The notes: generated by a model not told the origin, from the letters alone. Shown: positions 8,360 to 18,483, counted from the first letter of the stretch. The stretch: DNA of 64,000 nucleotides from an uncultured Arthrobacter sp. (GCF_902805515.1 NZ_CADCTE010000144.1:22157-86156), one strand, 5' to 3'. Numbers and translations are program-made.

Positions 8360-9364
8360 GTGACGGCAAATACGAGCGGTTTGCACCATGTGACGGCGAT
8401 TGCGGGGGATCCGCAGCGTAATGTGGATTTCTATATCCGCGGCCTCGGGCTGCGCCTGGTGAAGCGGACGGTGAACTTCGACGATCCGGGCACCTACCAC
8501 CTCTACTACGGGGACGAATCCGGCCGTCCGGGCTCGCTGCTGACCTTCTTCCCCTGGAAGGGGGTACCGGCGGGAAGGATCGGCGCCGGACAGTCGACCA
8601 CCACCGCGTTCTCGGTGCCCCAGGGCACCCTGGGCTGGTGGCAGAGCCACTTTCAGGACCTCGGCGTCGAGTCGCAGATCACCGGAAGCTCATCGGCGGA
8701 GGAGCGCCTGTCGTTGAGGGACCCGGACGGACTGCAGATCGACCTCGTGGCATCCTCCCTTGAGGACCCCCGGGACCCGTGGGACTCGGCGTCGGTCCCG
8801 GCGCAGTACGCTGTGCGCGGACAGCACTCCTCGGTGCTGACGGTTGCCGACCCCGAAGGCACCCTCGCGACCCTGACCCAGGACCTCGGCCTGGACATCC
8901 TCTCGGAGGGTGCGGACCGGTACCGGCTCTCGACCGGCGCAGGCGAGCCGGGCACCGTGGTCGACGTGATCGCCGACCCGCGCGCCGACCGCGGCCTGAT
9001 TGCCGGAGGCACCGTGCACCACGTTGCCTTCCGCGTCCCGGACAAGGCCACCCAGGCGGCCTGGCGGGACGAACTGACCTCCCGAGGGCACGCCGTGACC
9101 GAGATCCTCGACCGGCAGTACTTCACCTCGATCTACTTCCGCGAACCGGGCGGAACCCTGTTCGAAATCGCCACCGACACCCCAGGCTTCAATATCGATG
9201 AACCGCTGCTCGAGCTGGGACGCGGCCTGAAGCTGCCGCCGTGGCTTGAGCCCAGCCGCGAGGCCATCGCCGCCGCCGTGGCCCCGCTGACCCTGCCCGG
9301 GGAAAACAACCCCGAGCTTCCCGCCTCCACCAGGGACACCGTAACGGAGCCGGCAGATGACTGA
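8360..9364 (+). CDS. Ring-cleaving dioxygenase, glyoxalase/VOC fold (MhqO-like)
   Basis: About 334 residues with two vicinal-oxygen-chelate modules, as in extradiol-type ring-cleaving dioxygenases related to Bacillus MhqO. Metal-binding positions are visible: the first His in G-L-H-H-V-T near residues 9-11, the second in GTVHHVAFRV near 220, and the Glu in FREPGGTLFEIATD near 265. Such enzymes open hydroquinone or catechol-type rings using Fe(II). I chose GTG at 8360 because AGAGGGG (8346-8352) is seven bases upstream; a TTG at 8354 would be too close. The stop overlaps the next gene by eight bases, a tight operon with a MhqD-like hydrolase. Confidence 0.85.
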   Translation: MTANTSGLHHVTAIAGDPQRNVDFYIRGLGLRLVKRTVNFDDPGTYHLYYGDESGRPGSLLTFFPWKGVPAGRIGAGQSTTTAFSVPQGTLGWWQSHFQDLGVESQITGSSSAEERLSLRDPDGLQIDLVASSLEDPRDPWDSASVPAQYAVRGQHSSVLTVADPEGTLATLTQDLGLDILSEGADRYRLSTGAGEPGTVVDVIADPRADRGLIAGGTVHHVAFRVPDKATQAAWRDELTSRGHAVTEILDRQYFTSIYFREPGGTLFEIATDTPGFNIDEPLLELGRGLKLPPWLEPSREAIAAAVAPLTLPGENNPELPASTRDTVTEPADD

Positions 9365-10004
9365 GATCCCGGCCCCCTCGGCACACCCGTTGCCCCACGT
9401 TTTCGAGCCCGGCGACCCCGGGACTCCTGTCCTGCTGCTCCTGCACGGCACCGGCGGCACCGAGCACGACCTGCTCCCCCTGGCCCCGCGCCTGTCCCCC
9501 GGGGCCGGAATCCTCTCCCCCCGCGGGCCGGTGAGCGAGAACGGCATGAACCGGTGGTTCCGCCGCCTGCGGGAGGGCGTGTTCGACACCGCCGACGTGG
9601 TCGCCCGGGCCGGGGAACTTGCAGGCTTCCTCGGCTGGGCCCGGGAGGCCTACGGCCTCGGGGACCGGCCGGTGACCGCCGTGGGCTTCTCCAACGGGGC
9701 CAATATCGCCCTGGCCACCGCACTGCTCCACCCCGGGGAACTCGACCGGGTGGTGGCCTTCTCGGGTATGTATCCCCTGGACGCGCACCCCGTCGACGCC
9801 GACCTGGCCGGCACCCGCGTGGCACTGTTCAACGGCGCCGAGGACCCAATGGCACCCCAGGACAGCGTCGAACGGCTCACCGGCGTCCTCCAGTCCCGCG
9901 GCGCCGACGTCGAGCGTGTTACCCACCCGGGCGGGCACGGAATCACCGCCGACGATCTCACGGCCGCCGCGCTGTGGATGAGTCGGGATGGAGCCGTAAG
10001 GTGA
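9357..10004 (+). CDS. Alpha/beta hydrolase, phospholipase/carboxylesterase type (MhqD-like)
   Basis: A 215-residue serine hydrolase of the phospholipase/carboxylesterase family. LLLHGTGGTE (27-36) forms the oxyanion region. The nucleophile is Ser112 in GFSNG, the acid is likely Asp163 in NGAEDPMAP, and the base is His194 in PGGHGI. It overlaps the dioxygenase gene by eight bases and is followed by the isocitrate-lyase-family gene after four bases. In Bacillus the equivalent dioxygenase and hydrolase pair (MhqO/MhqD) belongs to the quinone-stress regulon. A similar role here is an inference from the pairing only. Confidence 0.85.
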   Translation: MTEIPAPSAHPLPHVFEPGDPGTPVLLLLHGTGGTEHDLLPLAPRLSPGAGILSPRGPVSENGMNRWFRRLREGVFDTADVVARAGELAGFLGWAREAYGLGDRPVTAVGFSNGANIALATALLHPGELDRVVAFSGMYPLDAHPVDADLAGTRVALFNGAEDPMAPQDSVERLTGVLQSRGADVERVTHPGGHGITADDLTAAALWMSRDGAVR

Positions 10005-10008
10005 AATC

Positions 10009-10800
10009 ATGACTACACCGAGCTCAACCGCTTCCCTGTCCGCCAAGGCCGAGGCGTTCCTCAGCCTCCACCGGGCCCCGGAGGTCCTGCAGGTCGTCAA
10101 CGTGTGGGATGCCATTTCCGCCAAGACCATCGCCGACGTTCCCGGAACCCGTGCGCTGGCCACGGCGGGCCACTCCATCGCGTCGAGCCTGGGGTACCAG
10201 GACGGCACCGTCCCCCTCGATCTGATGATCGATGCCGTCTCGCGCATTGCGGCGGCGACCGAGCTGCCCGTCAGCGCCGACCTCGACGCCGGGTACGGCA
10301 ACGCGGGCGAGACCGTGCGGCGTGCCATCGGCGTGGGCATCATCGGCGCCAATATCGAGGACCGGATGGAGCCCCTGGCCGACTCCGTGGCGAAGATGGA
10401 GGCGGCGGTCAAGGCAGGCGAGGCGGAGCGCGTCCCCTTCGTGCTCAACGCCCGCACCGACGCGTTCGTCCGCGGTGCCGGGCGTGACCCCAAGGACGTC
10501 CTCGCCGAGGCCATCGAGCGCGGCAGGGCCTACCTCGAGGTCGGCGCGTCGACCGTCTTCGTCCCGGGCCTCTTCGACGAGGACACGGTGCGGGCCCTGG
10601 TCGAGGGAATCGGCCACAACCGGCTCAGCGTCATCGGGGTTCCGGGTTCACTTCCTCCCGCCAAGCTCCAGGAACTCGGCGTGGCCCGCATCTCCTACGG
10701 CCCCTTCACCCAGCGGGTGGCCCTGACCGCCCTCGCCGACACCGCGGCGGACCTGCTGCGCGGCGGGGTGCTGCCCGAGGGCATCCGCCCGCTCAACTAG
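10009..10800 (+). CDS. Isocitrate lyase/PEP mutase family protein
   Basis: A 263-residue TIM-barrel protein of the isocitrate-lyase/phosphoenolpyruvate-mutase superfamily. The metal-binding DLDAGYGN (91-98) follows SA, and the second conserved acidic pair is NIEDRM (115-120). Members cleave or form C-C or P-C bonds in alpha-keto or dicarboxylic acids, using Mg(II). The characteristic isocitrate lyase KKCGH loop is absent, so this is not isocitrate lyase itself. Placement four bases after the hydrolase makes it the third gene of the ring-cleavage operon. It might process a C3-C4 product of ring breakdown, which is inference. Confidence 0.82.
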   Translation: MTTPSSTASLSAKAEAFLSLHRAPEVLQVVNVWDAISAKTIADVPGTRALATAGHSIASSLGYQDGTVPLDLMIDAVSRIAAATELPVSADLDAGYGNAGETVRRAIGVGIIGANIEDRMEPLADSVAKMEAAVKAGEAERVPFVLNARTDAFVRGAGRDPKDVLAEAIERGRAYLEVGASTVFVPGLFDEDTVRALVEGIGHNRLSVIGVPGSLPPAKLQELGVARISYGPFTQRVALTALADTAADLLRGGVLPEGIRPLN

Positions 10801-10803
10801 GGA

Positions 10804-11700
10804 TTACCCGGCGGAATCCTGCCGCGTGGTGGCGGCCTTGTCGACGGCCGCCACCACGCGCTCCCACGCTTCGGTGCCGGGAGTGATCATCGCGAAATGG
10901 TCGCCCGGAATCACCAGGAGCTCCGCCGCCGCGCCCGCCTGCGTGGCGGCGGCCACGTAGCTTTCGGCCTGGCTCAGCGGAACCGTGGTGTCCTCCTCCC
11001 CGTGCAGCGCGTAGACGGGCACGGGGAGCGGCACCGCGTCCAGGGGATCGGCCCACCGGTACCGTTCCGGCTCGGCCGTCGGGGAAGCGCCAAGCAGGTC
11101 CTCGACGGCGCCGTTGCTGAGGTTAAGGTCGTGCGCCTCGGCGAGATTGAGCACCCCCGACTGGCTCACGACCGCAGTCAAGGGCACCGCCGCCGGGCCC
11201 GCGCCCGGGGCATCGGCGGGAAGGGAGTCGCGTCCTGCCGCCCACACGGCGAGGTGGCCGCCGGCGGAGTGGCCCAGGGCCGTCACGGTCGTGAGGTCGA
11301 GTCCGTGCCGCGCCGCCGCCTCGGTGAGAAGGTCGATCCCGGCTGCGATGTCCTCGAAGGTCCCCGGCCAGCCGCCGCCGTTGCCGACCCGGCGGTACTC
11401 GAGGTTCCAGCAGGCGTAGCCCCGGTCCGCCAGGTCCCGGGCCAGCGGTTCGCCGAGTTCGGCACCGTAGGTCGAACGCCAGTAGCCGCCGTGGATGATC
11501 ACCACCACCCCCGGCTTTGACGCCGGCGAGGGCAGGTAGAGGTCCGCGAACTGGCTCGGGTCGGACCCGTAGCGGTAGCGCCGGGCGGCGCCGTCGGCCG
11601 GCGTCCCGGCACGTTCGGCCGGGCGGGCGCAGCCGGGCAGCACCGCCGCCCCCAGCGCGCCGAGGAGTGCCAATACGTTGCGTCGTCCCGGCTGGTTCAC
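10804..11700 (-). CDS. Alpha/beta hydrolase, predicted exported lipoprotein
   Basis: A 298-residue alpha/beta hydrolase (esterase/kynurenine-formamidase-like BD-FAE group). HGGYW at 70-74 is the oxyanion motif, and the nucleophile is Ser145 in GHSAG. A late Asp (HGEEDTTVP) and His (PGDHFAM) complete the triad. The N-terminus has Arg-Arg at 6-7, a hydrophobic stretch and the lipobox LPGC (Cys24), so it is probably a lipoprotein, possibly exported folded through Tat. The GTG start at 11700 begins MNQPGRRN. It converges with the ring-cleavage operon, three bases between stops, and no terminator was seen there. Confidence 0.82.
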   Translation of the reverse strand: MNQPGRRNVLALLGALGAAVLPGCARPAERAGTPADGAARRYRYGSDPSQFADLYLPSPASKPGVVVIIHGGYWRSTYGAELGEPLARDLADRGYACWNLEYRRVGNGGGWPGTFEDIAAGIDLLTEAAARHGLDLTTVTALGHSAGGHLAVWAAGRDSLPADAPGAGPAAVPLTAVVSQSGVLNLAEAHDLNLSNGAVEDLLGASPTAEPERYRWADPLDAVPLPVPVYALHGEEDTTVPLSQAESYVAAATQAGAAAELLVIPGDHFAMITPGTEAWERVVAAVDKAATTRQDSAG

Positions 11701-11766
11701 ACCGGAAGCATAACCGTCGCGGGCGGCGGCTAGGATTGCAGAAACGCCGAGACCAGGAGGCCCTTT

Positions 11767-12879
11767 GTGAGCGCGTGGGATGACCTCGACGACCGCCTGC
11801 GCCCGGCGGTCGAAGCGTCGACGCGTGAGTTCATGCGGGTGCGGCCCCAGCTCGAGGCGGTGACCGAGGAGATGCGCCGCAGCATCTCGGCGATCTTCGA
11901 CCCCTCGGACCTGCGGCCCCTGTTCGTCACCGCGCGCACCAAGACCGTCGAATCCTTCCGCGACAAGGCCTCACGGACACTCGCGCCGACCGAGCCGGGG
12001 GCGCTGCCGGTGCTCGTCTTCCCCGACCCGCTGCGCAACCTCACCGACCTCGTCGGGATCCGGGTCATCACCACCCTCCCCCATGAGGTGGACCTCGCCG
12101 CGAACCTCATCAAGCGCCAGCGGCAGGACTTCGACTGCCGCGGGGACCGCGAGAAGGACATCGGGTCGATCGAATCGGGCACCTACGGGTACTCGAGCCG
12201 GCACCTGATCATGCGCAGCATCCACAACGACGTAGTCCGGCGGTACCAGCAGGCCCTTGACCCGGACTCGAAGGCCGGCGGCAGTTACCTCTTCGAGGTG
12301 CAGGTCCGCACCGTCCTCGCCCACGCCTGGTCGGAGATTGAACACGACATCCGCTTCAAGGCCTCCAATCCCAAGGCGTGGAGTCCTTACTTCGACCGGC
12401 AGTTCACCGGGACGGCCGCGATGCTCGAAACCGTCGAGTCTGCCTTCGCCGAGCTCCACGAACGCTACGAGACGGTGACCGGGTTCTGGGACGAGGCCGG
12501 GGAGGGCAGCGCGCCGCTGACCCCCAACCGCATCCGGCACGTCTGGCAGACCCTGCTGCCCCACGTCGACCGCAAGGCCGACGACAACTGGGGCTGGACC
12601 GCCGAACTCCTTGCCGCCCACGGGCTGAAGACCACCCTCGAACTCGTGGCCCTGCTGCAGGCCGACACCATCACCACTGTGCGCCGGGCGCTCGACCACC
12701 GGTACTCCCCCGGCCCCGACCGGCTGCTCGACGACATGCTGCTGTGGCACTACGGGCAGCGCCACATCGACCTCACGGCCGAGGCCCCCGACGCGGAGTC
12801 CACACCGCGCCGGGACAGCCTGCAGCGCAGGATGCGCTCGATGCAGAACTACCGGGCCCTGCAGGAGAACTCCCGCTAG
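11767..12879 (+). CDS. RelA/SpoT nucleotidyltransferase-domain protein
   Basis: A 370-residue protein with a RelA/SpoT synthetase domain at about 50-205: the LTDLVGIRVIT strand (92-102), GYSSRHL (141-147) and the signature FEVQVRTVLAHAWSEIEHD (176-194). There is no HD hydrolase domain and no TGS or ACT domain, so it resembles a small alarmone synthetase carrying an extra C-terminal helical region (about 205-370). It may make (p)ppGpp or a related pyrophosphorylated nucleotide; whether it is active needs a test. GTG start at 11767 after CAGGAGGCCCTTT. It stands alone, divergent from the lipoprotein hydrolase and convergent with the phosphoketolase. Confidence 0.82.
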   Translation: MSAWDDLDDRLRPAVEASTREFMRVRPQLEAVTEEMRRSISAIFDPSDLRPLFVTARTKTVESFRDKASRTLAPTEPGALPVLVFPDPLRNLTDLVGIRVITTLPHEVDLAANLIKRQRQDFDCRGDREKDIGSIESGTYGYSSRHLIMRSIHNDVVRRYQQALDPDSKAGGSYLFEVQVRTVLAHAWSEIEHDIRFKASNPKAWSPYFDRQFTGTAAMLETVESAFAELHERYETVTGFWDEAGEGSAPLTPNRIRHVWQTLLPHVDRKADDNWGWTAELLAAHGLKTTLELVALLQADTITTVRRALDHRYSPGPDRLLDDMLLWHYGQRHIDLTAEAPDAESTPRRDSLQRRMRSMQNYRALQENSR

Positions 12880-12898
12880 TTTCTCCGCTCACCGGTGC

Positions 12899-12950
12899 CG
12901 GTCACTCGTTCCGGTCACTGGTTACGGTCACTGGTTACGGTCACTGGTTC
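12899..12950. repeat. Four tandem 13-base repeats across the phosphoketolase stop codon
   Basis: Four consecutive 13-base units (12899-12911, 12912-12924, 12925-12937, 12938-12950) share CGGTCACTSGTTM. Units 2 and 3 are identical. On the minus strand each unit carries TGA, and the one in the last unit (12941-12943) ends the phosphoketolase gene. Since 13 is one more than a multiple of three, successive TGAs fall in successive frames. Confidence 0.9.
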
Positions 12951-15328
12951 TGTGCGTCATCGGGCGAGGACTCATCGAGAGTCCAGCCGGTGATGAAGTC
13001 CGCGTCCTCCCCGGCGTCCCGGGTGTGCTGCCAGGCGCGCTGCCGCTGGTCCTGCAGCGACTGGCGCAGCGAGGCCTGGGTGGAACCGAGCGACGGGACC
13101 CGATCGATCACGTCCATGGCCAGCGAGTACCGGTCGATCTGGTTCAGCATCGCCATGTCGAAGGGCGTGGTGGTCGTCCCCTCCTCCTTGTAGCCGCGGA
13201 CGTGGAGGTTCGCGTGGTTGGTCCTCCGGTAGGTCAGGCGGTGGATCAGCCACGGGTAGCCGTGGTAGGCGAAGATCACGGGCCGATCCGTGGTGAACAG
13301 GTTGTCGAACGCCCGCGCCTTCAGCCCGTGCGGGTGCTCGGCGTCGTCCTGCAGCCGCATCAGGTCCACCACATTGACCACCCGGATCTTCAGCGACGGA
13401 ATGCCGGCCTTGAGGAGGCCCGCCGCCGCGACCGTCTCGAGCGTGGGCACGTCACCGGCACAGCCGAGGACGACGTCGGGTTCCGCTCCGGCATCCTCGC
13501 GGCCGGCGAAGTCCCACACCCCGATGCCGCGTCGAACGTGCAGGCGGGCTTCCTCGGGCCCGAGCCAGGTGGGATTGGGCTGCTTGCCGGTGAGGATTAC
13601 GTTGACCGTGTCCCGGGTCTTCATGCAGTGTTCGGTCACGGCCAGCATGGTGTTGGTGTCCGGCGGCAGGTAGACGCGGATCACGTCTGCCTTCTTGTTC
13701 ACCACGTGGTCGATGAACCCGGGGTCCTGATGGGAGAACCCGTTGTGGTCCTGCTGCCATACATGGCTGGAGAGCAGGTAGTTGAAGGAGGCGATCGGAC
13801 GGCGCCAGGACAGGTCCTGGTGCACCTTGAGCCACTTGGCGAACTGGTTGAACATCGAGTCGACGATGTGAACGAACGCCTCGTAACAGTTGAACACCCC
13901 GTGCCGGCCGGTGAGCAGGTAGCCCTCGAGCCAGCCCTGGCAGAGGTGCTCGCTGAGCACCTCAAGGACCCGGCCCGAGCGGGCCAGGTGCTCGTCGACG
14001 TCCTCGGTGCGCGCCTGCCAGGCCTTGTCGGTGACGTCATAGACCGCCGAGAGCCGGTTGGACGCCGTCTCGTCGGGGCCAAAGACGCGGAAGTTCGTGG
14101 GGTTCGCCGCGATGATGTCGCGCAGGTACCCGCCGACGGTGATCATCGGGCTCACCTTTTCGCTGCCCGGTGAGCTCACCTTTACGGCGTGGTCGAAGTA
14201 GTCGGGCAGCTTGAGGTCCCGCAGCAGCCAGCCGCCGTTGGCGTAGGGGGTGGCGCTCATCCGCAGGTCGCCTTCCGGCGCGAGGGAGGCGAGATCGGGG
14301 CGCAGCTCCCCGGTTTCGGTGAAGAGCTCCTCCGGTCCGTAGGAGCGCATCCACTCCTCGAGCTGGCGCAGGTGCCCGGGGTTGGTGTGGATCTCCGACA
14401 GCGGCACCTGATGCGAGCGCCAGGTGCCCTCGACCTGTTTGCCGTCGACGACGTCGGGCCCGGTCCAGCCCTTGGGTGAGCGCAGGACGATCATGGGCCA
14501 GCGGGGCGTGCCCTCCGGAAGGTCTCCGCCGGACCGGGCCTGCTGCTGGATGTCCCGGATCCGGGCGAGGCATTCGTCAAGGGCCGCCGCGAAGTCCCGG
14601 TGGGCCTGTGCGGTGGCACGCGGGTCTCCAACGGTGACGAAGTGGGGCTCGTAGCCGTAGCCGGACATCAACTGCCGCAGCTGGTCCTCGGGCATGCGGG
14701 CCAGCACCGTGGGGTTGGCGATCTTGTAGCCGTTGAGGTGCAGGATCGGAAGCACGGCGCCATCGAGGGCGGGGTTGAGGAAGTTGTTGGAGTGCCAGCT
14801 TGCCGCCAGCGGGCCGGTTTCGGCCTCGCCGTCACCCACCACGGCCACGGCGAGGAGGTCGGGGTTGTCGAACACGGCACCGTAGGCGTGGACGAGGGCG
14901 TAGCCGAGCTCGCCGCCCTCGTGGATCGAGCCGGGCGACTCGGGGGCCGCGTGGGAGGGGATGCCGCCGGGGTAGCTGAACTGCTTGAACAGGTCCCTGA
15001 GGCCGGTTTCGTCCGTGCCGATGTGGGAGTACACCTCGGAATACGTTCCCTCGAGCCACGCGTTGGCGACGTTGGCCGGCCCGCCGTGCCCTGGGCCGGT
15101 GACGAACAGCATCGCCTGCCGCTGCTCCCGGATCACCCGGTTCAGGTGGGCGTAGACAAAGTTCAGGCCCGGAGTGGTCCCCCAGTGGCCCAGCAGCCGG
15201 GCCTTCACGTCGCTGCTCTCCAGCGGGCGCCTCAGCAGCGGGTTGTCCCGGAGGTAGATCTGGCCGACGGAAAGGTAGTTCGCGGCCCGCCACCAGGCAT
15301 CCAGCCGGTCGACATCGGGTTCAGGCAT
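12941..15328 (-). CDS. xfp: Phosphoketolase
   Basis: A 795-residue thiamine-diphosphate enzyme cleaving xylulose-5-phosphate (and often fructose-6-phosphate) to acetyl phosphate plus a sugar phosphate. Length and sequence match the family throughout: [15 protein letters not shown] (12-26), GPGHGGPA near 98-105, the ThDP-binding GDGEAETG near 165-172, [11 protein letters not shown] near 366-376, and the central HQDPG and YLPPDTN blocks near 535-560. It provides a phosphoketolase bypass yielding acetyl phosphate. It follows ligD on the same strand by 55 bases, without an obvious functional link. The stop codon lies in a 13-base tandem repeat. Confidence 0.95.
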   Translation of the reverse strand: MPEPDVDRLDAWWRAANYLSVGQIYLRDNPLLRRPLESSDVKARLLGHWGTTPGLNFVYAHLNRVIREQRQAMLFVTGPGHGGPANVANAWLEGTYSEVYSHIGTDETGLRDLFKQFSYPGGIPSHAAPESPGSIHEGGELGYALVHAYGAVFDNPDLLAVAVVGDGEAETGPLAASWHSNNFLNPALDGAVLPILHLNGYKIANPTVLARMPEDQLRQLMSGYGYEPHFVTVGDPRATAQAHRDFAAALDECLARIRDIQQQARSGGDLPEGTPRWPMIVLRSPKGWTGPDVVDGKQVEGTWRSHQVPLSEIHTNPGHLRQLEEWMRSYGPEELFTETGELRPDLASLAPEGDLRMSATPYANGGWLLRDLKLPDYFDHAVKVSSPGSEKVSPMITVGGYLRDIIAANPTNFRVFGPDETASNRLSAVYDVTDKAWQARTEDVDEHLARSGRVLEVLSEHLCQGWLEGYLLTGRHGVFNCYEAFVHIVDSMFNQFAKWLKVHQDLSWRRPIASFNYLLSSHVWQQDHNGFSHQDPGFIDHVVNKKADVIRVYLPPDTNTMLAVTEHCMKTRDTVNVILTGKQPNPTWLGPEEARLHVRRGIGVWDFAGREDAGAEPDVVLGCAGDVPTLETVAAAGLLKAGIPSLKIRVVNVVDLMRLQDDAEHPHGLKARAFDNLFTTDRPVIFAYHGYPWLIHRLTYRRTNHANLHVRGYKEEGTTTTPFDMAMLNQIDRYSLAMDVIDRVPSLGSTQASLRQSLQDQRQRAWQHTRDAGEDADFITGWTLDESSPDDAQNQ

Positions 15329-15383
15329 GGTGTTCCTCCTCGGGTTTGACGACGCCGGCGGAGGGTCCTCCGACGGCCGGTTC

Positions 15384-17939
15384 TCAGTTTTCGATGGTCA
15401 CATCGGAGGGTTTCTTATCCGGCCGCCAGCCGCGCCAGACCGGGTGCCGCAGCCGGCCCCCGCCGGTGCGTTCGCTGTACTGGACTTCGCCGACGAGGGC
15501 CGGGCGCACCCAGCGCGCGTCCGCGGCGTCGGGGGCGGGGACGTCGGGCAGCGGCGCCGTCTTGCGGGCCATCTTCTTGAGCCGGCCGCCCACCTCGGCC
15601 AGCTCACGGTCGGTGAGCCCGGAGCCGACGCGGCCGAGGTACTTCAGGTTCACCCCGTCGGGCACCGCGACCAGGAGGGAGCCGATCTTCGAGGCGCGGT
15701 TACCCTTTCCCGGGCGCCAGCCCACCACCACCACCTCCTGGGTGCGCTGGTGCTTGATCTTCAGCCACGCCTCCGTGCGGGTTCCGGGGCGGTACACGCT
15801 GCCGCGGCGCTTGGCGACGATGCCCTCGAGCCCCAGGTCCCTACTGGCCTCGACCGCTTCGGCCAGGGTGGCGTCAAGCTGCCCCGGCACCTGGACGTGC
15901 CCGTCCTCCGGGGCGCTGACGGCGCCCTCGAGGATCTCCCTGCGGTTGCTGTACCCCAGCGGGAGCAGGGAGGTGCCGTCGAGGTCGAGGAGGTCGAAGA
16001 GCATGAGCCGGACCGGTGTAATCGCCCGGGCGGCGTCGATCTCGGCGGCCGAGGTGAGTTTCATCCGGGTCTGCAGCAGGCTGAAGTCGGGCCGGCCGCC
16101 GGCGTTGAGGGCCACAATCTCGCCGTCGAGCACCGCCGTCTCGGCGTTCACATAGTCGGCGAGGTCCCCCAGCTCGGGGTAGAGCAGGCTCATGTCGTTG
16201 CCGTTGCGGCTGATCAGGCGCACGCCGCCGGCCGCGACGACGGCGATGGCCCGCACCCCGTCCCACTTCAGCTCGAACGCGAAGTCGGATTCATCGGGCA
16301 GGACCAAAGAGGAGGCCAGGGTCGCCAGCATAGGCGGCACGAAGTCCGGGGCGGCGCCGGGCCCGGCCGCCGGACGATCCCCCGGTGCAACCGGGACGGG
16401 GAGCCCGTCCGGGCCGGCCGCAGGGGTATCGGGCCCGCCGCCGTCGGAGGAGGCACCGGGTGAGGCACCGGAGGCGGTACCGGCCGGCTGGTCCTTCATG
16501 AGGTGGATGAGCCAGTTACGCGCTCCCGACCCGGAGCCGCCGGTGTTGATCAGGGCGTACCGCCGGACGGCGCTGCCCGAGCGCGCCAGGCCGCCGTCCT
16601 GTCTCCCGTACAGGGTGCAGATCACCTCCTTGCCGTCGCGCCACTTTTCCAGTTCGTAGGTCCCCGCATCCCAGATGCTCATCTCGCCCGCACCGTATTC
16701 CCCCTTGGGAATACTTCCCTCAAAGGTCCCGTATTCCAGCGGGTGATCCTCCGTCTGGACGGCCAGGTGGTTCCGGTCCGGCGTGGCGGGCGGGCCCTTG
16801 GGCAGGGCCCACGAGACGAGCACGCCCTCTCGCTCCAGCCGGAGGTCATAGTGGAGGCGGCGCGCATGGTGTTCCTGGATGACGAAGCTGTTGCCCCCGG
16901 GCGGTCCGACGGTTTCCGGGACGGGCTCCGGGGTCCTGCCGGCGTCGCGCATGGCCCGGTACTGGCTCAGGCGGTCCGGGGCGGTGCCGGCACCGTCCTG
17001 CGGGTCCGGGTCGAGGCCGGCCAGGATGTCCCCGTGATCCTCGACGCGCCGGAGCACCTCCCGGTAATCGAGGTGGGCCAGATCCGGGTCGTCCAGCTCG
17101 GCCCAGGTGCGCGGCGCGGCGACGGTCGGGTGGAAGCGTCCGCGCAGGGAATACGGCGCCACGGTGGTCTTGTTCCGGTTGTTCTGGCTCCAGTCCACCA
17201 GGACGCGCCCGCCGCGCAGGGACTTCTTCATGTCGCTGACCGCCAGGTCGGGGTGGTCGGTCTCAAGGGCGCGGGCCAGCTCGTGCGCGACGCCGGAGAC
17301 CTGCTCGGAGGTCAGTGTCCCGTCCAGGCGGCAGTACAGGTGGAGGCCCTTGGAGCCGCTTGTCACCGGCCACGGCTCAAGGCCCATGCCGGTGAGGATC
17401 TCCCGGGCCAGCCGGGCGACCTCGGCGCATTCGGCCAGGCCCGCTCCCGGCCCGGGGTCGAGGTCGAGCACCATCCGGTCCGGGTTGCCCACCGCCGAGT
17501 GCGGGCCGAACCGCCATTGGGGCACATGGACCTCGAGGGCCCCGATCTGCCCGAACCAGGTGAGGGTGGCCAGATCGTTCACCACCGGGTACACGTTCGT
17601 GTGGTCCTTGTGCCGGATCGGGTGGCGGGGCAGCCAGGCCGGAGCCGCGGCGTCGAGGTTCTTCTGGAAGAAGACCTGGCCGGGGGCGTCGGCGGTCCCC
17701 ACGCCGTGCACCCACCGCTTGCGGGTCGCGGGCCGGTCACGGGCATGCCGGATTAGGGGCTCGGCCACCGCCGCGTAGTACGCAAGCACATCGGCCTTGG
17801 TGGTGCCGGTTTCCGGGTACAGCACCTTGTCCAGGCTCGAGAGCCGCAGGGAACGCCCGTCAACCGTGACGGTCTGCACGCTGCGGGAACCCGGAAGAGC
17901 CATTTCCCCAGTGTTGTCCGGATGGGCGCCGAATTCCAC
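15384..17939 (-). CDS. ligD: LigD, multifunctional NHEJ DNA ligase/polymerase/phosphoesterase
   Basis: An 851-residue LigD with domains in the order polymerase, phosphoesterase, ligase, the order seen in mycobacteria. The primase-like polymerase (about 25-310) has VLDLDPG with metal-binding Asp159 and Asp161, and HLYCRLDG. The phosphoesterase (about 345-485) begins [18 protein letters not shown], followed by [17 protein letters not shown]. The ATP-dependent ligase (about 530-851) has the adenylation lysine Lys558 in ELKWDGVR and the later [13 protein letters not shown] Gly/Ala/Pro-rich linker (about 485-530) joins the last two domains. With Ku it repairs double-strand breaks by end joining. 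The start is uncertain: an in-frame ATG 12 codons downstream (MALPGSRS) is also plausible. Confidence 0.95.
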   Translation of the reverse strand: MEFGAHPDNTGEMALPGSRSVQTVTVDGRSLRLSSLDKVLYPETGTTKADVLAYYAAVAEPLIRHARDRPATRKRWVHGVGTADAPGQVFFQKNLDAAAPAWLPRHPIRHKDHTNVYPVVNDLATLTWFGQIGALEVHVPQWRFGPHSAVGNPDRMVLDLDPGPGAGLAECAEVARLAREILTGMGLEPWPVTSGSKGLHLYCRLDGTLTSEQVSGVAHELARALETDHPDLAVSDMKKSLRGGRVLVDWSQNNRNKTTVAPYSLRGRFHPTVAAPRTWAELDDPDLAHLDYREVLRRVEDHGDILAGLDPDPQDGAGTAPDRLSQYRAMRDAGRTPEPVPETVGPPGGNSFVIQEHHARRLHYDLRLEREGVLVSWALPKGPPATPDRNHLAVQTEDHPLEYGTFEGSIPKGEYGAGEMSIWDAGTYELEKWRDGKEVICTLYGRQDGGLARSGSAVRRYALINTGGSGSGARNWLIHLMKDQPAGTASGASPGASSDGGGPDTPAAGPDGLPVPVAPGDRPAAGPGAAPDFVPPMLATLASSLVLPDESDFAFELKWDGVRAIAVVAAGGVRLISRNGNDMSLLYPELGDLADYVNAETAVLDGEIVALNAGGRPDFSLLQTRMKLTSAAEIDAARAITPVRLMLFDLLDLDGTSLLPLGYSNRREILEGAVSAPEDGHVQVPGQLDATLAEAVEASRDLGLEGIVAKRRGSVYRPGTRTEAWLKIKHQRTQEVVVVGWRPGKGNRASKIGSLLVAVPDGVNLKYLGRVGSGLTDRELAEVGGRLKKMARKTAPLPDVPAPDAADARWVRPALVGEVQYSERTGGGRLRHPVWRGWRPDKKPSDVTIEN

Positions 17940-17988
17940 TAATGGACGGACTGTGGCCGCAGCGGGACGCCCCGCCCGGCGCGGCGCA

Positions 17989-18483
17989 TCAGGCCTTGAA
18001 CTGGGAGGTGTACCGGTCGACGTAGACCTGCCAGAGGGCCGGATCCTGGCCGAGGTCGCGCTCGTTGAGGTAGTCGTCGAGACCCATCAGGGTCAGGTGC
18101 CAGCCGGCAGCGGAAACGGCAATCTGGGCGGAATCCGCAGGGGAGATCGTCAGCACCAGCAGGGTGCCGCCGTCCTCCTGGCGCGTGAACTCCCACCGCA
18201 GGACCTCCCGGTCCCAGGTGAAGGCCAGCACCGTGGGCTTGGCGGCCTCAAGCACCGCGCCCTTCAGCGGGCGCTGGCCCGGCAGCTTGAAGATGACCTC
18301 GGCGTCCCGGCGCGGCAGGATGTCCATTTCGGCCGGGAACCAGTACTTGAGCTTGCCCGGATCCGTCAGGTGCTTCCACATCACCGCCGGCGGAACAGCG
18401 AACCGCATCTCGAAGCGCAGGGCGGGTGCGCCGTCGTCGGTGGTGGTGCGGCTGGCTGTCGGTTCTGCGGTGGAGGAAGTCAC
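17989..18483 (-). CDS. SRPBCC/AHSA1-like protein
   Basis: A 164-residue single-domain protein of the START/SRPBCC fold, AHSA1-like: an N-terminal disordered segment (1-20), ALRFEMRFAVPPAVMWKHLTDP (about 20-41), YWFPAEMDI, WEFTRQEDGGTLLVLT, and a C-terminal helix with WHLTLMGLDDYLN. These proteins bind hydrophobic ligands or act as Hsp90-type cofactors; the ligand here is unknown. It sits between ku (divergent, 68 bases) and ligD (same strand, 49 bases downstream). It may therefore share ligD's transcript, but no role in end joining is established for the fold. Confidence 0.75.
   Translation of the reverse strand: MTSSTAEPTASRTTTDDGAPALRFEMRFAVPPAVMWKHLTDPGKLKYWFPAEMDILPRRDAEVIFKLPGQRPLKGAVLEAAKPTVLAFTWDREVLRWEFTRQEDGGTLLVLTISPADSAQIAVSAAGWHLTLMGLDDYLNERDLGQDPALWQVYVDRYTSQFKA

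Noticed and set aside
15327..16463. Long plus-strand frames opposite ligD
   Set aside because: They are antisense to a full-length, motif-complete ligD and encode low-complexity sequence.
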